The notes: generated by a model not told the origin, from the sequence alone. Positions 47,802 through 59,960 are shown, numbered from the stretch's first letter. The stretch is 64,000 nucleotides of DNA from Voacanga thouarsii (GCA_026120185.1 JANUWF010001179.1:1653501-1717500), one strand, 5' to 3'. Made by a program: numbers and translations.

Positions 47802-49178
47802 CTAGACAGTTGATGTCAAAGCCATAAGTTCCTTTTCATATGTCGACAATCCCTTACTTCTCTTCCCCATTGCTTTACTGAAATAGGCTAGAGGTTGTCC
47901 TTCTTGCATTAACACTGCCCCTATCCCTTGGTCACAAGCATCAGTTTTAACAACAAAAGGTTTATTGAAATAAGGCAATCTTAAAACCCCTGCTGAACAC
48001 AAAGTCTCCTTAAGCTTCTGAAATGCTTCCTCAGCCTTCTCATTCCATTGGAAGCTGTCTTTCTTGAGTAATGCGGTAAGAGGTTTACTAATCACCCCAT
48101 AACCCTTGATAAATCTCCTATAGTATCCAGTAAGCCCTAGGAATCCCCTTAGCTGTTTAACAGTTTCTGGTTTAGGCCACTGCATAACATCCTTGATTTT
48201 TGTCTCATCCATACTCACCCTTCCAGCTGAGATTACATGCCCTAAGTATTCCACTTGTTGCTTAGCAAAAGAACATTTACTTTCCTTAGCATAAAGCTTA
48301 TGTTCTCTTAGAGTTTGCAAAATGGTTCTAAGATGTTGTAAATGGGAATTCCAGTCTTCACTATACACCAGGATATTATAAAAAAAAAAAAAAAAACTAG
48401 CACAAACTTTCTCAAATACCCTCCAAACACCTTGTTCATCAGACCTTGAAAAGTGGCTGGGGCATTTGTAAGCCCAAAGGGCGTGACTGTGAATTCATAA
48501 TGCCCTAAATGTGTGCTGAAAGCTGTTTTATATATGTCTGCCTCCTTCATTCTGATTTGGAAGTAACCTACCCTCAAGTATATCTTGCTAAAGTACTTGG
48601 CCTCTTTAAGCTCATCAAGTAAATCATCAACTAAAGGAATAGGAAACCTCTCCTTAACTGTAATTGAGTTGAGCTTCCTGAAATCCACACAAAATCTCCA
48701 TGTTCCATCTTTCTTCTTAAATAAAAGAATAGGTGAGGAGTAGGGACTTGAACTAGGTCTAATTATTCCTTCAGCCAACATTTCCCCAACCATTTTTTCT
48801 ACTTCCTCTTTCTGAAAATGTGGTAACCTATATGGTTTCTGCTTAAATAGAGCAACCCATTCTTGCAGCACAATCTGATGTTCATGATTTCTACGTGGTG
48901 GAAGTCTATGTGGTTTCTGAAAAATATCTGAAAATTCACCCAACAACTGCTGAACTGCCTCCTCCTTCACCACTTCTACTTTTTCTGCAGATATAGAACA
49001 CAACCTTCCAATAAAAAGCTGCTTCTCCTTCTTCAGTAATTTTTGTATAGCCTTTTTTCCTGCAACCTTAAGCTGGATTTGGTTAGAACTTCCCTTTAGC
49101 TCTAAAGGTTGTCCATCATGATTAAAGGCCAGTTTCATCTTCTCAAAGTCAAATACTATGGGGCTGTATTTCTTAAAC
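47802..49178 (-). pseudogene. Reina reverse transcriptase and RNase H, degenerate
   Basis: Minus strand. RT begins right at the solo-LTR junction (DWFKKYSPIVFDFEKMKLAF). It then reads IIRPSSSPYSSPILLFKKKD, WRFCVDFRKLNSITVKE, and YFSKIYLRVGYFQIRM, where a catalytic Asp is Tyr. The second catalytic box (two Asp) is absent: a run of 17 A on the plus strand (48380-48396) occupies its place and shifts the frame. Text resumes SEDWNSHLQHLRTILQTLRE, AKQQVEYLGHVIS, FLGLTGYYRRFIKGYG, then RNase H with VVKTDACDQGIGAVLMQEG. It ends at 47802. It cannot be active. Confidence 0.87.
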
Positions 49179-49431
49179 CAGTCTGTGAAACCCCAGTCAA
49201 AACCAACCTTAGAGTAAGGGGGTTGGGATGCATATCATAATTTATTGCATGTTTAAATATATTTTTAAATGATTTTCTATGCTTTGGATTTTAGTTTTAT
49301 TGTCTTGGAGGCTTGTTGGTGAGTATTGAGTGAGAAGGGCAAAATGGTAATTTCTGCTTGAGGTGAAAATAAGAAGATAGTCTGAGGATTGAATAGATTT
49401 TTTTTTTTTTTTTTTAGGGAAAATAAGAACA

Positions 49432-49507
49432 AGAGTTGTTGTGGTGTAATGGTTAAAGCTTTGGAAATTAATTCTTAAGGTCTTGGGTTTAAATTCCATC
49501 ATAGGAG
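49432..49507 (+). other. tRNA-like sequence inside LTR A copy 2
   Basis: TGGTGTAATGGTTAAAGC stands for the A box and TTGGGTTTAAATTCCA for the B box, with a T-arm-like stem around TTTAAAT. It is slightly more eroded than copy 1. A (T)19 run (49398-49416) lies shortly upstream. Confidence 0.5.
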
Positions 49508-51123
49508 CTTTAGCTTGGTTAAATTTTGTTTTTGCTTGGGAAGTAATAATTTCGGCTTTATGTGCTTAGAGTAGGGTAGTGATGTTGTCCTAAGAGAGAC
49601 ATGTTAGGAGTATCTTCATTCTACTCCTTTGCCCTACTCGAATTTCCTATGATGAATTCATTTTTCCTTGATCTTTGATTTTCCTTATTTCTCAACTCTT
49701 TAGTTTGATCAAGTTGTTCTAACCATTTTCTTTCCAGAAATTTCAGTAAAGTGCTGTGGCTTTGTAGGATCAAAATGTCTTAGTGAAAGACTTCTTATGG
49801 TCTGAAAATGTGAAAGAGTTGTAGGAGATTCCAAGAGGAGAAAACCCTCTAGTGAACTTGCTAAAAATTCACTCTAGTTAGGTTCATCTTCCTTCTTGGA
49901 ATGAGCTGAAATTTTCCAGCTTATTGTGCCTTCAAGGTGTCGAGATTCTTAGCTAACATTCCCTTCAAAATGCTGCTAGAAAAATGGTCTTTTGGATCAG
50001 CTTACAACCTGAATTTCTTTGCCATTTTTGGACTGTCCAAAGATGGAGCGAAACCAGGAAAAATTCCTGTACAAATCGTAACTTTGAGAGTCCAAAACCA
50101 AGCTGTTTTCTTCCAGATTTTGTTCAGCACCTTAGTCATGTTTTTCCTCCATGAAGAAGGCTGGAAACCAGCCTTGAAAACCCCTGAAATTCCCCTTCAA
50201 ACTCTCTGCAAGTTGGCTGGAAAACAGCAACCGAAAAACTGTCCAGGAATTTCAGCTCAGCGAAAATTCTGTACAGTCCATTGTCCAGCTTTGTTTCCTA
50301 ATTCTCTTCCAGCTGAAACACCATCCTTGTTTTGCATAAACTTCCCTTAAACCTCCAGTAACTGAGCTCCATTATTCCCCTTAAGCTTCTGCACGAAATT
50401 CAAACATGGCTGCCCGAAAATCTCTACAACAAATCCCTGCAATCATACTTGATTGATTACCAAATTTCCAGCCACCATAGTTTAGCAACCTTCCATAATG
50501 TATCACTCAAATAACCAGACTTTTTCTCCACCATTATGCACCTTATTTTCGGCCAGCATAAGCTACCTTAAACCAGGTTTCATCCCACCGAAATTCTGCT
50601 CAAACAGTCGGCCATGGCAGACTTCCAAAGCTCTCCAATAATCAAGATATTCTAGGTTATTTAGTTTCCAAATTTGCTTCGTAAAAATATTCTTCAAGGA
50701 TTTTAACAACTAGCCTTTCCTTTTCCTTTCCAAATCAGAGAACCATCTTCCTAAACCCTACAAAAAATTCGGCAGCCCTAGTTCTCACAAAATTTCGGTA
50801 GCTGCAAATCAAATTCTCTCAAATTCCTTCAACCTTCAAGAACACATACAATACACCAAGAACACCTACTTCTTCCTTTCACCTAATACCCCTCTAAACC
50901 ACTTCAAACCTTCTCTAAAATCTCCAGATTTGACCTACTCACTGCCGTGAGTCCATCAACACCATTCTTAACATCAAACTCCACAAACCAACTCGCTAGT
51001 TCGGATCAAAACCAGAAAATTCTGTGAAGGTTCAAGAACACCTTTAAGGTAGGTTTGTTCTAACAACTTCATCTTATCCAATTTTTATCTCTAGTGAAAA
51101 TATATATGAATAAACATGCTAAT

Positions 51124-51125
<2 letters not shown>

Positions 51126-51175
<50 letters not shown>
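51126..51175. repeat. (TC)n microsatellite in LTR A copy 2
   Basis: A run of TC dinucleotides, about 25 units, at the position equivalent to 4986-5039. Confidence 0.95.
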
Positions 51176-51177
<2 letters not shown>

Positions 51178-53517
51178 GGCCGAAACTCTCTCTCTTGGCC
51201 GGATGGCTTCTTCTTCCATGGCCATGCTTCCTCCATCTTCCTTGGACTATTTTAGGCATAAACTCCTTCAAGGTATTCATCAACCAAGTAAGTCCCTTCA
51301 ATCTTTCTTTTAAACTCTAGATTCATGTCTCTAGGATGATGATGATAAAAGGTGGATTGTAATAGGATTTAGGTATGTATTGTTGAGATTGAAGCATAAA
51401 TATATGTATGATTGTGAAGGAGATGGGATTTATGCATGGAAGGATTATCCTGGTTGATTGTATGATGATTTGAGGTTTGATGCATGTTACCATGTCATAG
51501 GTAGTATTTGTGGTGAAGTATGCTAGAGATTATGTCACCTTTGGTGAATAGGATTTATATTCATGTTGGATTATTGAAGCCATGATCATATTTATGCTAG
51601 TAGAGGTTAGATCATGTCTTGATAAATTTAGATCTATGCTTGTATGCATGATTTGGATAATTTGATGAATTGAAGGATTGTATATGTTCATGATTGTGAA
51701 TAGCCATAGAAATATGATCATGACCTAGTTGTCCCGAAGCTAAATTTTATTTCTTCAAATAAAATATTTAATATTATGATTTTTGGCTAGTAATTTCAAA
51801 AAAACCCTAGGAATGGTAGAATTGGATTATTATATATATTAAGGATATTTTAGTCAAATAAATAATAGCTCTTACTAAAAATAAAATATATAGATATTAT
51901 ATAAAGTAATGAAACAACTAACGCCTTTTATGAAAATAATCATAATTAGTAAAATACTTATTATTATAAATTTAATTATTATCTTTTAATCAAAGCCTAT
52001 TAAAAATTATTTATTATTTTTCAAGCAAGACTCATTAAAATTCACTTTCAACTAACTTTGGTTATTAATTATTTTCTAACAACTAAATTATTAATAAAGC
52101 ATTATTTTTCCTAAAAACCACCTAAGACTCTTCATCAAATAAAATCTAAATTTTCTTAGCAATATTTAAACCTTTAACTTATTAGTACTTATTTCCCAAA
52201 ACAGTAATTATTTTAAATATCAAATTACCCTTAGCTTATAAACTTATTTACTTGTTGTTTGGCCTTAAAGCTTGGGACACTAGGATCATGATAGTAGTGA
52301 GTGGAGTTAATTTAAAATTGAGGAAGTGGATTGTGGCTTGAGATTGATTGTGGTTTGTTTTTGCCATGCGGGGTTAGGTCAGCTGTTGGAGACCTATTGT
52401 TGTGAGCGCGGATCAGGTAAGCTCCTGCATAAAACCTGATTGATGAAAAGTGTTAAATTATGGCAAGCCAAATGTAGAGTGCGTGGACACTCATTTTTGT
52501 AAAGGCAATTAAGGGTTGTCTCCTGTTTTATTTCCGATAAATGATTCATTTGAAAATTAATAGGCAGATTTACTCAAACTCAAAACTCTTTCTAAAACTG
52601 TTTTTGACAAAGATTTTGGAAACCCGTAATTGCCATGTTCAAGTGGAACTGTGTTTTGTTCATTTTTCCCAAGTGGGATACGTTACGTTGAGTACTCAAT
52701 AAGGGTGGACTGCTAGGGCTAATCTTTGAAGGGTTAGGGTAAGTCTCTCAGTAGGTGGCCACCTCTGAGGGGTGTGTCCTTCCCGAATGAGATGTCAGTC
52801 CAGTAGGTCGTGCCGGTCCGAGCTAGCAGTTTGTTTTATTCCAATCAAATAACTGTGTTTTGTCAGAATGGACACCCGGTTGTTGTTGGGTATAGAAAAT
52901 GAGGAGTATCTTACCCGGTAGGCCGATCACCTACCTGTTGTCAGTTTGCACAAAGTGTCGGTATTCTGACCGGTTATGGGGCCCAACGTGTGGTAACCCA
53001 TAATTATTTATTTTGAGTGGTTGATTTTATTGATTATGTATACTTGGAAAAGCCAAAACACCACTCTTGCTTTTGACTAATGTTTATTGCTTGCCAGAAA
53101 TTCTTTCGTAAAGATTTCATACTTTACATCCACGAACTGATTTCACTGAACACTCAAAGCACACACGGACTTACTAAGATTTTTATCTCATCACCCGTTT
53201 TACCATGATTTCAGGTCGATCCTACTGTGGGGATGAGTAGCTAGATTATACCTGCTTTGGAAGATTTTCTGATGAATTATTTTGTGTAATGTTTTGGGAA
53301 GATAAGAGTGGATAAATTTTATTACGGATTTGTTTTTGGTATTTTGGGAATTACTTTTGGATTGATATTTATTTTGGGATGTAATAAATTTTAAGTTCAA
53401 GTATCATTTATATTCCGCTATTTCATTTGTGTGACCTAGTTATAAAGACCCCTTGTCCTTTGGACGGGGCGACATCCCTAGCCCTGGCGGGCCTAGGTAG
53501 CGGGGTGTTACATAGTC

Positions 53518-55079
53518 CACTCCCAAAACCATATCACTCCCATATAGCTTGCTAAGATTAAAATCTTGCTTAAACTCGACTCCTTGCATCTTCCACTTCA
53601 CTGCCCTACATCCTCTTGTACTCTATAACTTCTCTCCATTAGCAATAGAGATTAATAGGGGTTTCATTTGTTCACTTGGCCAATTCATTTCTTTGACAAT
53701 TCCTTCATCCAGGAAGCTGTGTGTGCTTCCAGTATCAATTAGTATTGATATTGGTCTATTCTTTACTCTCTCTTCAATTCTAATAGTGTTGTTTATACTA
53801 CTTTCTTCCACAGCATTTAAGGACATCAAAGCTGTATCATTGGCCTCCTCCCCAAAACAGTGTGAATCTTTAATTTCTCCAACTTCTTCATATAACTCCA
53901 GCATTTCTTTTTCCCTTTCATCACATTCAAGCACTTCTTCCACTAACATCATATTTACTTCTTTTAATACACACACATGGTTAGGTCCATATTTGTCTCC
54001 ACATTTGAAACACAACCCTTTCTCCTTCCTTCTCTGCAGTTCTTCAGGTGTTATCTTCTTAAACTTGATTAGGGCTTTGGCTAGAGGTTTTGAGTCAGGA
54101 AATTTGTAAGGCTTGTAAGGTTCTGATTGGAGGAAAGGTTTTGAGGCTGATGAGTTGAAGGGTTTCTGGTTAGGTTTGGGAAATTTTTAGGATAAGGTGA
54201 GATGTTTTTTATGGGAAATAACTAGTTCATAGGCCCGCTCTAGTGTCTGAGGTTGGAACATCTGTATAGTAGTCTTGATTTCCTCCTTTAATCCACTCAA
54301 GAAAACTGAAACAAAGTAAGGTTCTAGTAGGTTAGATAAACTACAGGTAAACAAGACTTTCAACTCCTCAAATTTTTCCATATAATCTTCTACACTTCCC
54401 TTCTGTTTGATTTTACAGAATTCACCTATCACATCATCTGCTATTCCCTTTCCAAACCTTTTACAAACTGCCATAGCAAATCCTAGCTAATTAACATGCC
54501 CATGACTGGCTTTATAACTCTGCAGCCATATGTAAGCCTTACCCTTCATATATAACTCAGCTAACTCTAGTTTAAGGGGTTATTCTACTTGGTTGATCTG
54601 GAAATATCTTTGGCATTTAGAAATCCACTCTCTCGGATTGGTTCCATCAAAAGTAGGAAAATTGATTTTTGGAAGTTTATGACCTTGGATGGAGACTTCC
54701 CATTGAATCTCAGATCTCCCTCAAACCTCCTAACTCCCTCAATTTCCCCAGCAACTGATCCACCATCTCCTCCATGGATACCCTCCCCTTGTATCCCCTT
54801 TTGTTTCAACAACCTATCCAACCTTCCACACAAATAATCTAGCTTACCTTCCATTCCTTTCACAACTATGTTCGTCTGCTGTGTATTGATTTTCAACTGA
54901 GAAGTCTCAGAGTGTGCCATGGCTAAGGTAGATCTGAGTTCATCATGTTGGTTAAACAATTTCTTAATTCCCTTATCCATTTCATCTACTCGTTTTCCTT
55001 GGATTTCCACAGAACTACATAGCTCCATAATCTCTACATTAGACCCAGTGGTTGGGGATTCAGATTGTGATCTTGTCAT
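53518..55079 (-). pseudogene. Reina gag and protease, degenerate
   Basis: Minus strand. The likely start is the ATG at 55079 (MTRSQSESPTTGSNVEIMEL). A helical region follows (DEMDKGIKKLFNQHDELRS). Stops and a frameshift lie between 54600 and 54480. The retrotransposon gag domain continues GKGIADDVIGEF, GSVEDYMEKFEELKVLFTC and FLSGLKEEIKTTIQMFQP. A zinc knuckle-like CFKCGDKYGPNHVC has Gly where His is usual. The protease domain has RPISILIDTGSTHSFLDE with the Asp-Thr-Gly active site intact (about 53740-53775). Pol continues beyond the solo-LTR insertion. Confidence 0.85.
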
Positions 55080-55103
55080 GACTATTTCTTGGCCGAGGAT
55101 CAA

Positions 55104-55118
55104 CTGCTCTGATACCAA
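55104..55118 (-). promoter_or_regulatory. Primer-binding site of the Reina element
   Basis: The minus strand reads TTGGTATCAGAGCAG, two bases from the LTR. TGGTATCAGAGC is complementary to initiator Met tRNA. Confidence 0.9.
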
Positions 55119-55120
55119 TT

Positions 55121-55487
55121 TGTCAAGAATTCAGTCCAGAAATTGAAGAGAGAATGAAAGAGAGGAAATAGAAATTTTATTGAATTGAAATTGAAGATTA
55201 CAATGGGAGGAATGATTACAGAAGACGAAGGAATTCTGGGGAGGGAAGAAACCTATCCTAGCAACACAGCAAAACCGAATGCAGAACTCACTACTCTAAC
55301 AACTTTTCTTTTTTTCCCTAAATAAGACCGTTGCTTCTTCTTGATCTGGGCCATTGCTTCTTATTCTTCTCACCGTTGGATTTCTTCAAACTGCCTTCAC
55401 CAAAACGCCATCGTTCAATTAAAGGAGACGTTGTCGTTTTGCTGCTTCTGTTAAGCCGCTTACTCAACACGGCGCCGTCTCATGATA
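55121..55487 (-). repeat. Reina 5' LTR, uninterrupted (367 bp)
   Basis: The plus strand runs from TGTCAAGAATTCAGTCC to TCTCATGATA; the terminal CA has mutated to TA. It preserves the empty target GAAACCTATCC of the Copia insertion. Confidence 0.92.
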
Positions 55488-55640
55488 GAAACCCTAGCTA
55501 AAGAAATCGGGGGCCTATTTATGCAGAGGTTGAGTTAATGTACGGCTAAGATTGAGTGGTTGGTTTTGATCCGGCGGCTGTTATGCGTCCTTATCTCGAT
55601 TGTCGGTTCTGGGTGGATTCGATACTGTGAAGTTATGTGG
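55488..55640 (-). promoter_or_regulatory. Plant promoter cut off by the Reina insertion
   Basis: On the minus strand CATAAATAGGCC (55523-55512) looks like a TATA box. TAGGGTTT (55497-55490), a telo-box, follows, and the Reina element starts within about 30 bp of the TATA box. On the far side of the insertion (39082 downward, minus strand) the sequence continues as a CT-rich leader (CCCCTCTCTCTGTGTCTCG), as a 5' untranslated region would. Telo-boxes near the start are common in ribosomal-protein and other housekeeping promoters. The gene it served is not recognised. Confidence 0.5.
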
Positions 55641-56687
55641 CGGGGTCCATCGTAGCATGTAATTATGATACGGGGTTTTTTTTTTTACCAAATGGGGTTA
55701 CCTTTCGAATCTTCACCGGCAACAGGACTCAAGAGGCGAACGTATACCGTGTAGGGGGTTTCTTGCATTCTCCAGACGCGAGATATGTTTTTTTTCGGCA
55801 TTACCCTTGTGCAACGGGTTCCTCATGTTTGCCAGACTCGAGGTGTGCTAACACCTTGCGTCCAACAGACGCAAGGTCACTTTTTTGCCAACACCAACTG
55901 TTCGCGTTAGAGATTCTTCTACGGCTAAATCGTCTTCTTCTTCCTTTTTTCAGCAAGGCTCATTCACAAGTGTTTTCAATGACTGAAAAAATCACGAGCA
56001 CACAATTGATTTACTATTATTTTGCACACAGTTGACGACAGGCTCTACCATTTTTTCTCAAGGCCATTTCTTCCCTCCCTCTCCTATTTCTCTTTACTTT
56101 AGCGTTTCCTTTCGTTGCCATCCTTCACATTTTCTGCCCATCGTCCTTCTTTGATTTACTGTCATTTTCCATCTTTGCTTTGCAAGTCTCCTTCTCTGGT
56201 TTATTTAATTTCCATTATTTTGAAATTCCTACTTTCTCTGCTCTCCCAAGCTAGTTGTAATCACCTTGCTACCGGAGAATCACCGCTGCTGCTGGAAAGC
56301 CACCGTTGCTGCCTTGTGGGTTTCTTCGAGTCAGAGGAGCCAGAGCCAACGTTATAGGTTTTTTTTTTTTTTTAAATAAGAAGATAGATTTGATAGTTAC
56401 TACATTTAATTCTTGTACATTTCTTATGCCTCTGTCAATGTATTGAATTGTGGTATTGGGATTTGAGTCGATTAATAGAGGATTGTGTATTGTATTGAGA
56501 TATTATTTTAGTGAATTGTTATTTTATCAGATTACAGTAAATATATAAACTGTTTGGATATATATTTAGTAAAAATATGAAATTGTTTAAAAGTTACTGT
56601 TGTTTATTTTGGTGAGCATTTGCTGTAGTTTATTTTGGTTATTTTGATAAGCATGAAATTGTTGCAATTTCTGACTGGAATTTGGGT
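55641..56687. other. No gene recognised; short GC-rich repeats and a hairpin
   Basis: Three related phrases lie at 55771 (CCAGACGCGAG), 55832 (CCAGACTCGAG) and 55864 (AACAGACGCAAG), each about 18 bp. The third forms a perfect hairpin. Open frames on the plus strand at 55637-56035 and 56115-56357 match no family I know. The stretch to 56360 is CT-rich and ends in a T run (56358-56376). Confidence 0.4.
55853..55877. repeat. Perfect 10-bp inverted repeat with 5-base loop
   Basis: ACCTTGCGTC and GACGCAAGGT flank the loop CAACA. It stands in the small GC-rich repeat cluster; a terminator or regulatory role is not supported by anything else. Confidence 0.8.
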
Positions 56688-56692
56688 GAGAT

Positions 56693-58433
56693 TATTGGGT
56701 ATCTCTCACGCATCTCATATATGGCGCAGTGAAAATATAAGAACGAGATACCAACCTAAGATCCGCATATGTGTAGAAAACAAGACATAAAGAGAACAAA
56801 GGTAACAGCTTTACCTTTCTTTGAACGTCTGAAAAATAAAATTTTTCCTTCTTCAAGTCGAGGCGCAATCCAGCAATCCTCTTGATCAAACACCACGAGA
56901 GTTGAACGCCCAACCACTATAATCACAATGTATAATTATCTCTAACAGAAATCCACACGGAGGATCACACTCAAGCACCAAGATGTTCTGTGCTAGCAGA
57001 AAAACAAGATGGTGGCTAGGGTTTATTCATCAAGAACAACGAGAGAAAGAAGAGAAAGAATGTCGTGTGTGCCCTAGGGTTTTGGAGAGTTATTTCTGTT
57101 AATCCCTAACAAATTAGGTTTCGTGCATATCATCATATAACACAAAAAATCCTACCAAAACTGAGAATTCTGAAATAATTAGAATTCCCTAATTGTAATT
57201 GGAAATATCAAATTCTCACAATTACAATTTGGACCATAAATTATAACTAATTATAATTTGGCCACAACAACTTCTCTTTTTCGCAATTAACCCCACTATG
57301 TTATCAAATAACATCTTGAGTATATAATACTCTATTGTGTGTGACCTATTAAGTTTCCCAGTCAATTGGCAACGAACATGAATTAATCCAAACATCTTTG
57401 AAATTAATAATCCATAATTAATTAGAATTAATCCTATTAATTCTAATCAGGATTGGTTTATTAATTCATCAATTAATAAACCCATATTCTCAGATTATGA
57501 GCAGTATCTAGCAACACATCATGACCACCTAAGAGTCCAGAAAGTCAAGTGGCTTGACATAAACTATTCAATAACAAACTACAATGCAATTAACTCTTTT
57601 TACCATACAATATCTCATTCGATTTGGAGTATGGAATTAGTGCCAACTCCCTCCAGAATGTATATCAATTCTGGTCCGAATATAATAGTACTTGTACTAG
57701 GAACCCACTACTCTAGATGTGTATTAATTGGAACGGTTTCCAATACACAGTCACCTTGGCCAAGGACTTCTCGAGTAGTAATTCTTACAAGTGGCCGTGA
57801 AATATTCGCCCCTACTATTAGGAGTGGTGAATCCTTTATTGACCCTCTCAACTACTTTCGTTTACCTCACAATGTACTCAATATCCATCCCATAGGCGGC
57901 CCTCGATCTGGCTCCAGAGATAGGAATCAAAGCACAATGCTCAGCAAATAAAGTACCTTGGAGATCTCAAGTCTAAGGATACTTGTATATTTGCTATATT
58001 GAGATTATATCACTAGCACTAAATAGTTATCCATGTAATTATCTCATAGCTATGTCACCCAATGTACTTGTTCTATTAATAAGTATCTATGTGTTAACTT
58101 TGAGTATCTCAATACTCACGGATATGAGAACCACCACCTGATCAAATCAGGAAGTCTAACACATACTAGTCTTAACACATTAATGATGTTCAGTCTCATT
58201 AATATTACAACTTGGGACTATTTAAGTACTAACACTATATAATATAGTAAAAATCTCATATCATGATCTTTATCATGATTTCCTCAATACAATGTTGTAT
58301 TAGGGACTTTATCTAACAGATATATTACACAAAAGTAAACAAAAGAAACTGTAAGATAAATAATACATTTTATTAAAATAAAATGTGTTATATACAACGT
58401 ATAAGTGATTGCCTCTAAGGCATAACACTAACA
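56693..58433 (-). mobile_element. Solo LTR related to the Angela-like element (1741 bp)
   Basis: The minus strand starts TGTTAGTGTTATGCCTTAG and follows the same order of motifs as 17749-19416 (GCAATCACTTATAC, AAAGTCCCTAATACAAC, ATGATATGAG). It ends near 56693, where the expected terminal CA is TA. A perfect duplication GAGAT is at 56688-56692 and 58434-58438. No internal domain remains, so it is a solo LTR left by recombination. Open frames such as 57631-57951 are chance. Confidence 0.87.
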
Positions 58434-58438
58434 GAGAT

Positions 58439-59960
58439 GCGGGAGCGCTCTATTTTTTCAAATGAAATGACTAGTTTCTTTTCAAGTGAAATGGGAAAAA
58501 AAAAAAAAAAACATATAGTGAATTTAGAATAAATTACAAATTATTTTCAGATACAAAAATTTAGAATTAAAAAATTATAATGAATTTAGAATTTAAAAAA
58601 ATACTTGTATGAAATAAATAAATAAATAAATGATATTGGGCTGGAATTGTCTAATGGTCTGGAACTTTCAATTTAATTCATTTGGATTATATATTGAAGC
58701 ACAAATATATTATTTTATCCATCTTTTTAGAATTTTCAAATATTATATTTGGTTACAATTAAAAGACCTATCCTTATTTATTTATTTTTAGATACAATTA
58801 AATTTGGAAAATTAATATTTTAAAAAAAATTAAAAATTTCAAATATTTGAGAATTTGAATATTTTGAAATAGTCATTTGAATTAAATAAATATTATGTAA
58901 TTAGTTTCAATTTCTTTAAATTAAAATCAAAAATAAAATTTTATATACAACTTGAAGAAGACTTAATTTTGAATATTAAGAAGAGACTTAAATTTCTTTT
59001 CCAAATTTTTTTAGATATATATTTTATGAAATAAAAATTAAACAATAATATTTCTCTAAATAAATTAACATGAATATTAATAATTTTTTTCATGCAATTT
59101 ACAACAAAAAATTTGTAATGTCTGACAAAGAAAATTTTTTTTTTTATCCATTCAAGTATTCAATTTTAAATAAAACCAAAAAAAAATTAATGTTGACTGA
59201 AAGATTAAAAAAAAAAAGTCCTTTCATTTTTATATACAAATTAAATTTGAAATATTAAAATAAAATGTATGAAATTATCTAAGATTTCAATTTTTGAAAT
59301 TAAAATTAAACAATGGTATTGAAATAAAATTAATTTCAATAATTAAAAAATAATATCTAATTAATTTATAACAATAAACATATGAAGTTAAAGAAAAAAT
59401 AATATTTTATCCTTCTCAAATATTTAATATTAACTTTTTATGTAAAAATTAAGTAGAAAAATATCAAATTACCATATATTAACTTTTTTTTATTATTGTA
59501 GCTGCTAATTAAGAGTTTTTTTTTTCAAGGAAATGTCAAGAGTATCTGGATTCATTAAATCCAGACCTTTATCTGAATAATTAATTCATATTATTTTTTA
59601 AAAAATAATGTAAAAATTATCTTCATTCACAGAATTCAAATGAATTCAGATAAATCAAATGAATGTATTTTTTTTAAAGGAAATGTCAAGAGTATATTGG
59701 ATTTATTGATTATCTAAATTCAATTTAAATGAATGTGATTCATTTCAATTATTTTTTTAAAAAAATATAAAAGTTATCTGAATTAATTGAATTCATATTA
59801 TTTTTTAAAAAGAAAATGTAAAAGTTATCTTCATTCACTGAATTTAAATTAATCAAATGAATGTATGTTTTTTTTAAAAGAGTATTTGGATTCATTGAAT
59901 CCAGACCTTTATTTGAATAATTAATTCATTTTATTTTTTAAAAAAATGTAAAAATTATCT
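58439..59960. repeat. Very AT-rich stretch with direct repeats
   Basis: There is no gene. AAATAAATAAATAAATAAAT occurs at about 58612-58632. Direct repeats built on AAGGAAATGTCAAGAGTAT (59529, 59680), TTCATTGAATCCAGACCTTT (59553, 59891, slight variants) and AAAAATTATCTTCATTCAC (59610, 59949) run up to the viral-type fragment at 59961. Confidence 0.75.

Larger units (their letters stand above)
49184..53512 (+). mobile_element. Solo LTR, family A copy 2 (4329 bp)
   Basis: It runs from TGTGAAACCCC to GGGGTGTTACA, imperfect inverted ends matching at 9 of 11 bases. The flanks CAGTC (49179-49183) and TAGTC (53513-53517) are a five-base duplication with one change; the interrupted Reina codons rejoin as G-V-D-W-F. 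Colinear with 3044-7370, including the tRNA-like block and (TC)n run. It has no genes of its own; reading frames near 49937-50350 and 51116-51313 have no protein family behind them. Confidence 0.82.
39088..55487 (-). mobile_element. Reina-like chromovirus (Gypsy), carrying two nested insertions
   Basis: Minus strand. The 5' LTR is at 55121-55487; the 3' LTR is at 39088-39225 plus 45895-46128. The target duplication GAAAC is at 39083-39087 and 55488-55492. The primer site (initiator Met) lies at 55104-55118 and the purine tract at 46129-46142. Internal order is gag, protease, RT, RNase H, integrase, chromodomain. LTRs of about 370 bp and a C-terminal chromodomain fit the Reina clade. The nested Copia element (39226-45889) and solo LTR A (49184-53512) entered later. 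LTR copies differ at roughly a dozen places in the 234-bp half, nearly all transitions, indicating an old insertion. Confidence 0.9.

Noticed and set aside
49937..50350. 137-codon plus-strand frame
   Set aside because: It is inside solo LTR A. The equivalent stretch in copy 1 (3790-4200) is not open, so it is chance.
53549..54109. 186-codon plus-strand frame
   Set aside because: It is the antisense shadow of the Reina gag/protease region.
55488..55500. Telomeric repeat (AAACCCTA)
   Set aside because: Only one unit is present; in a promoter setting it is better read as a telo-box.
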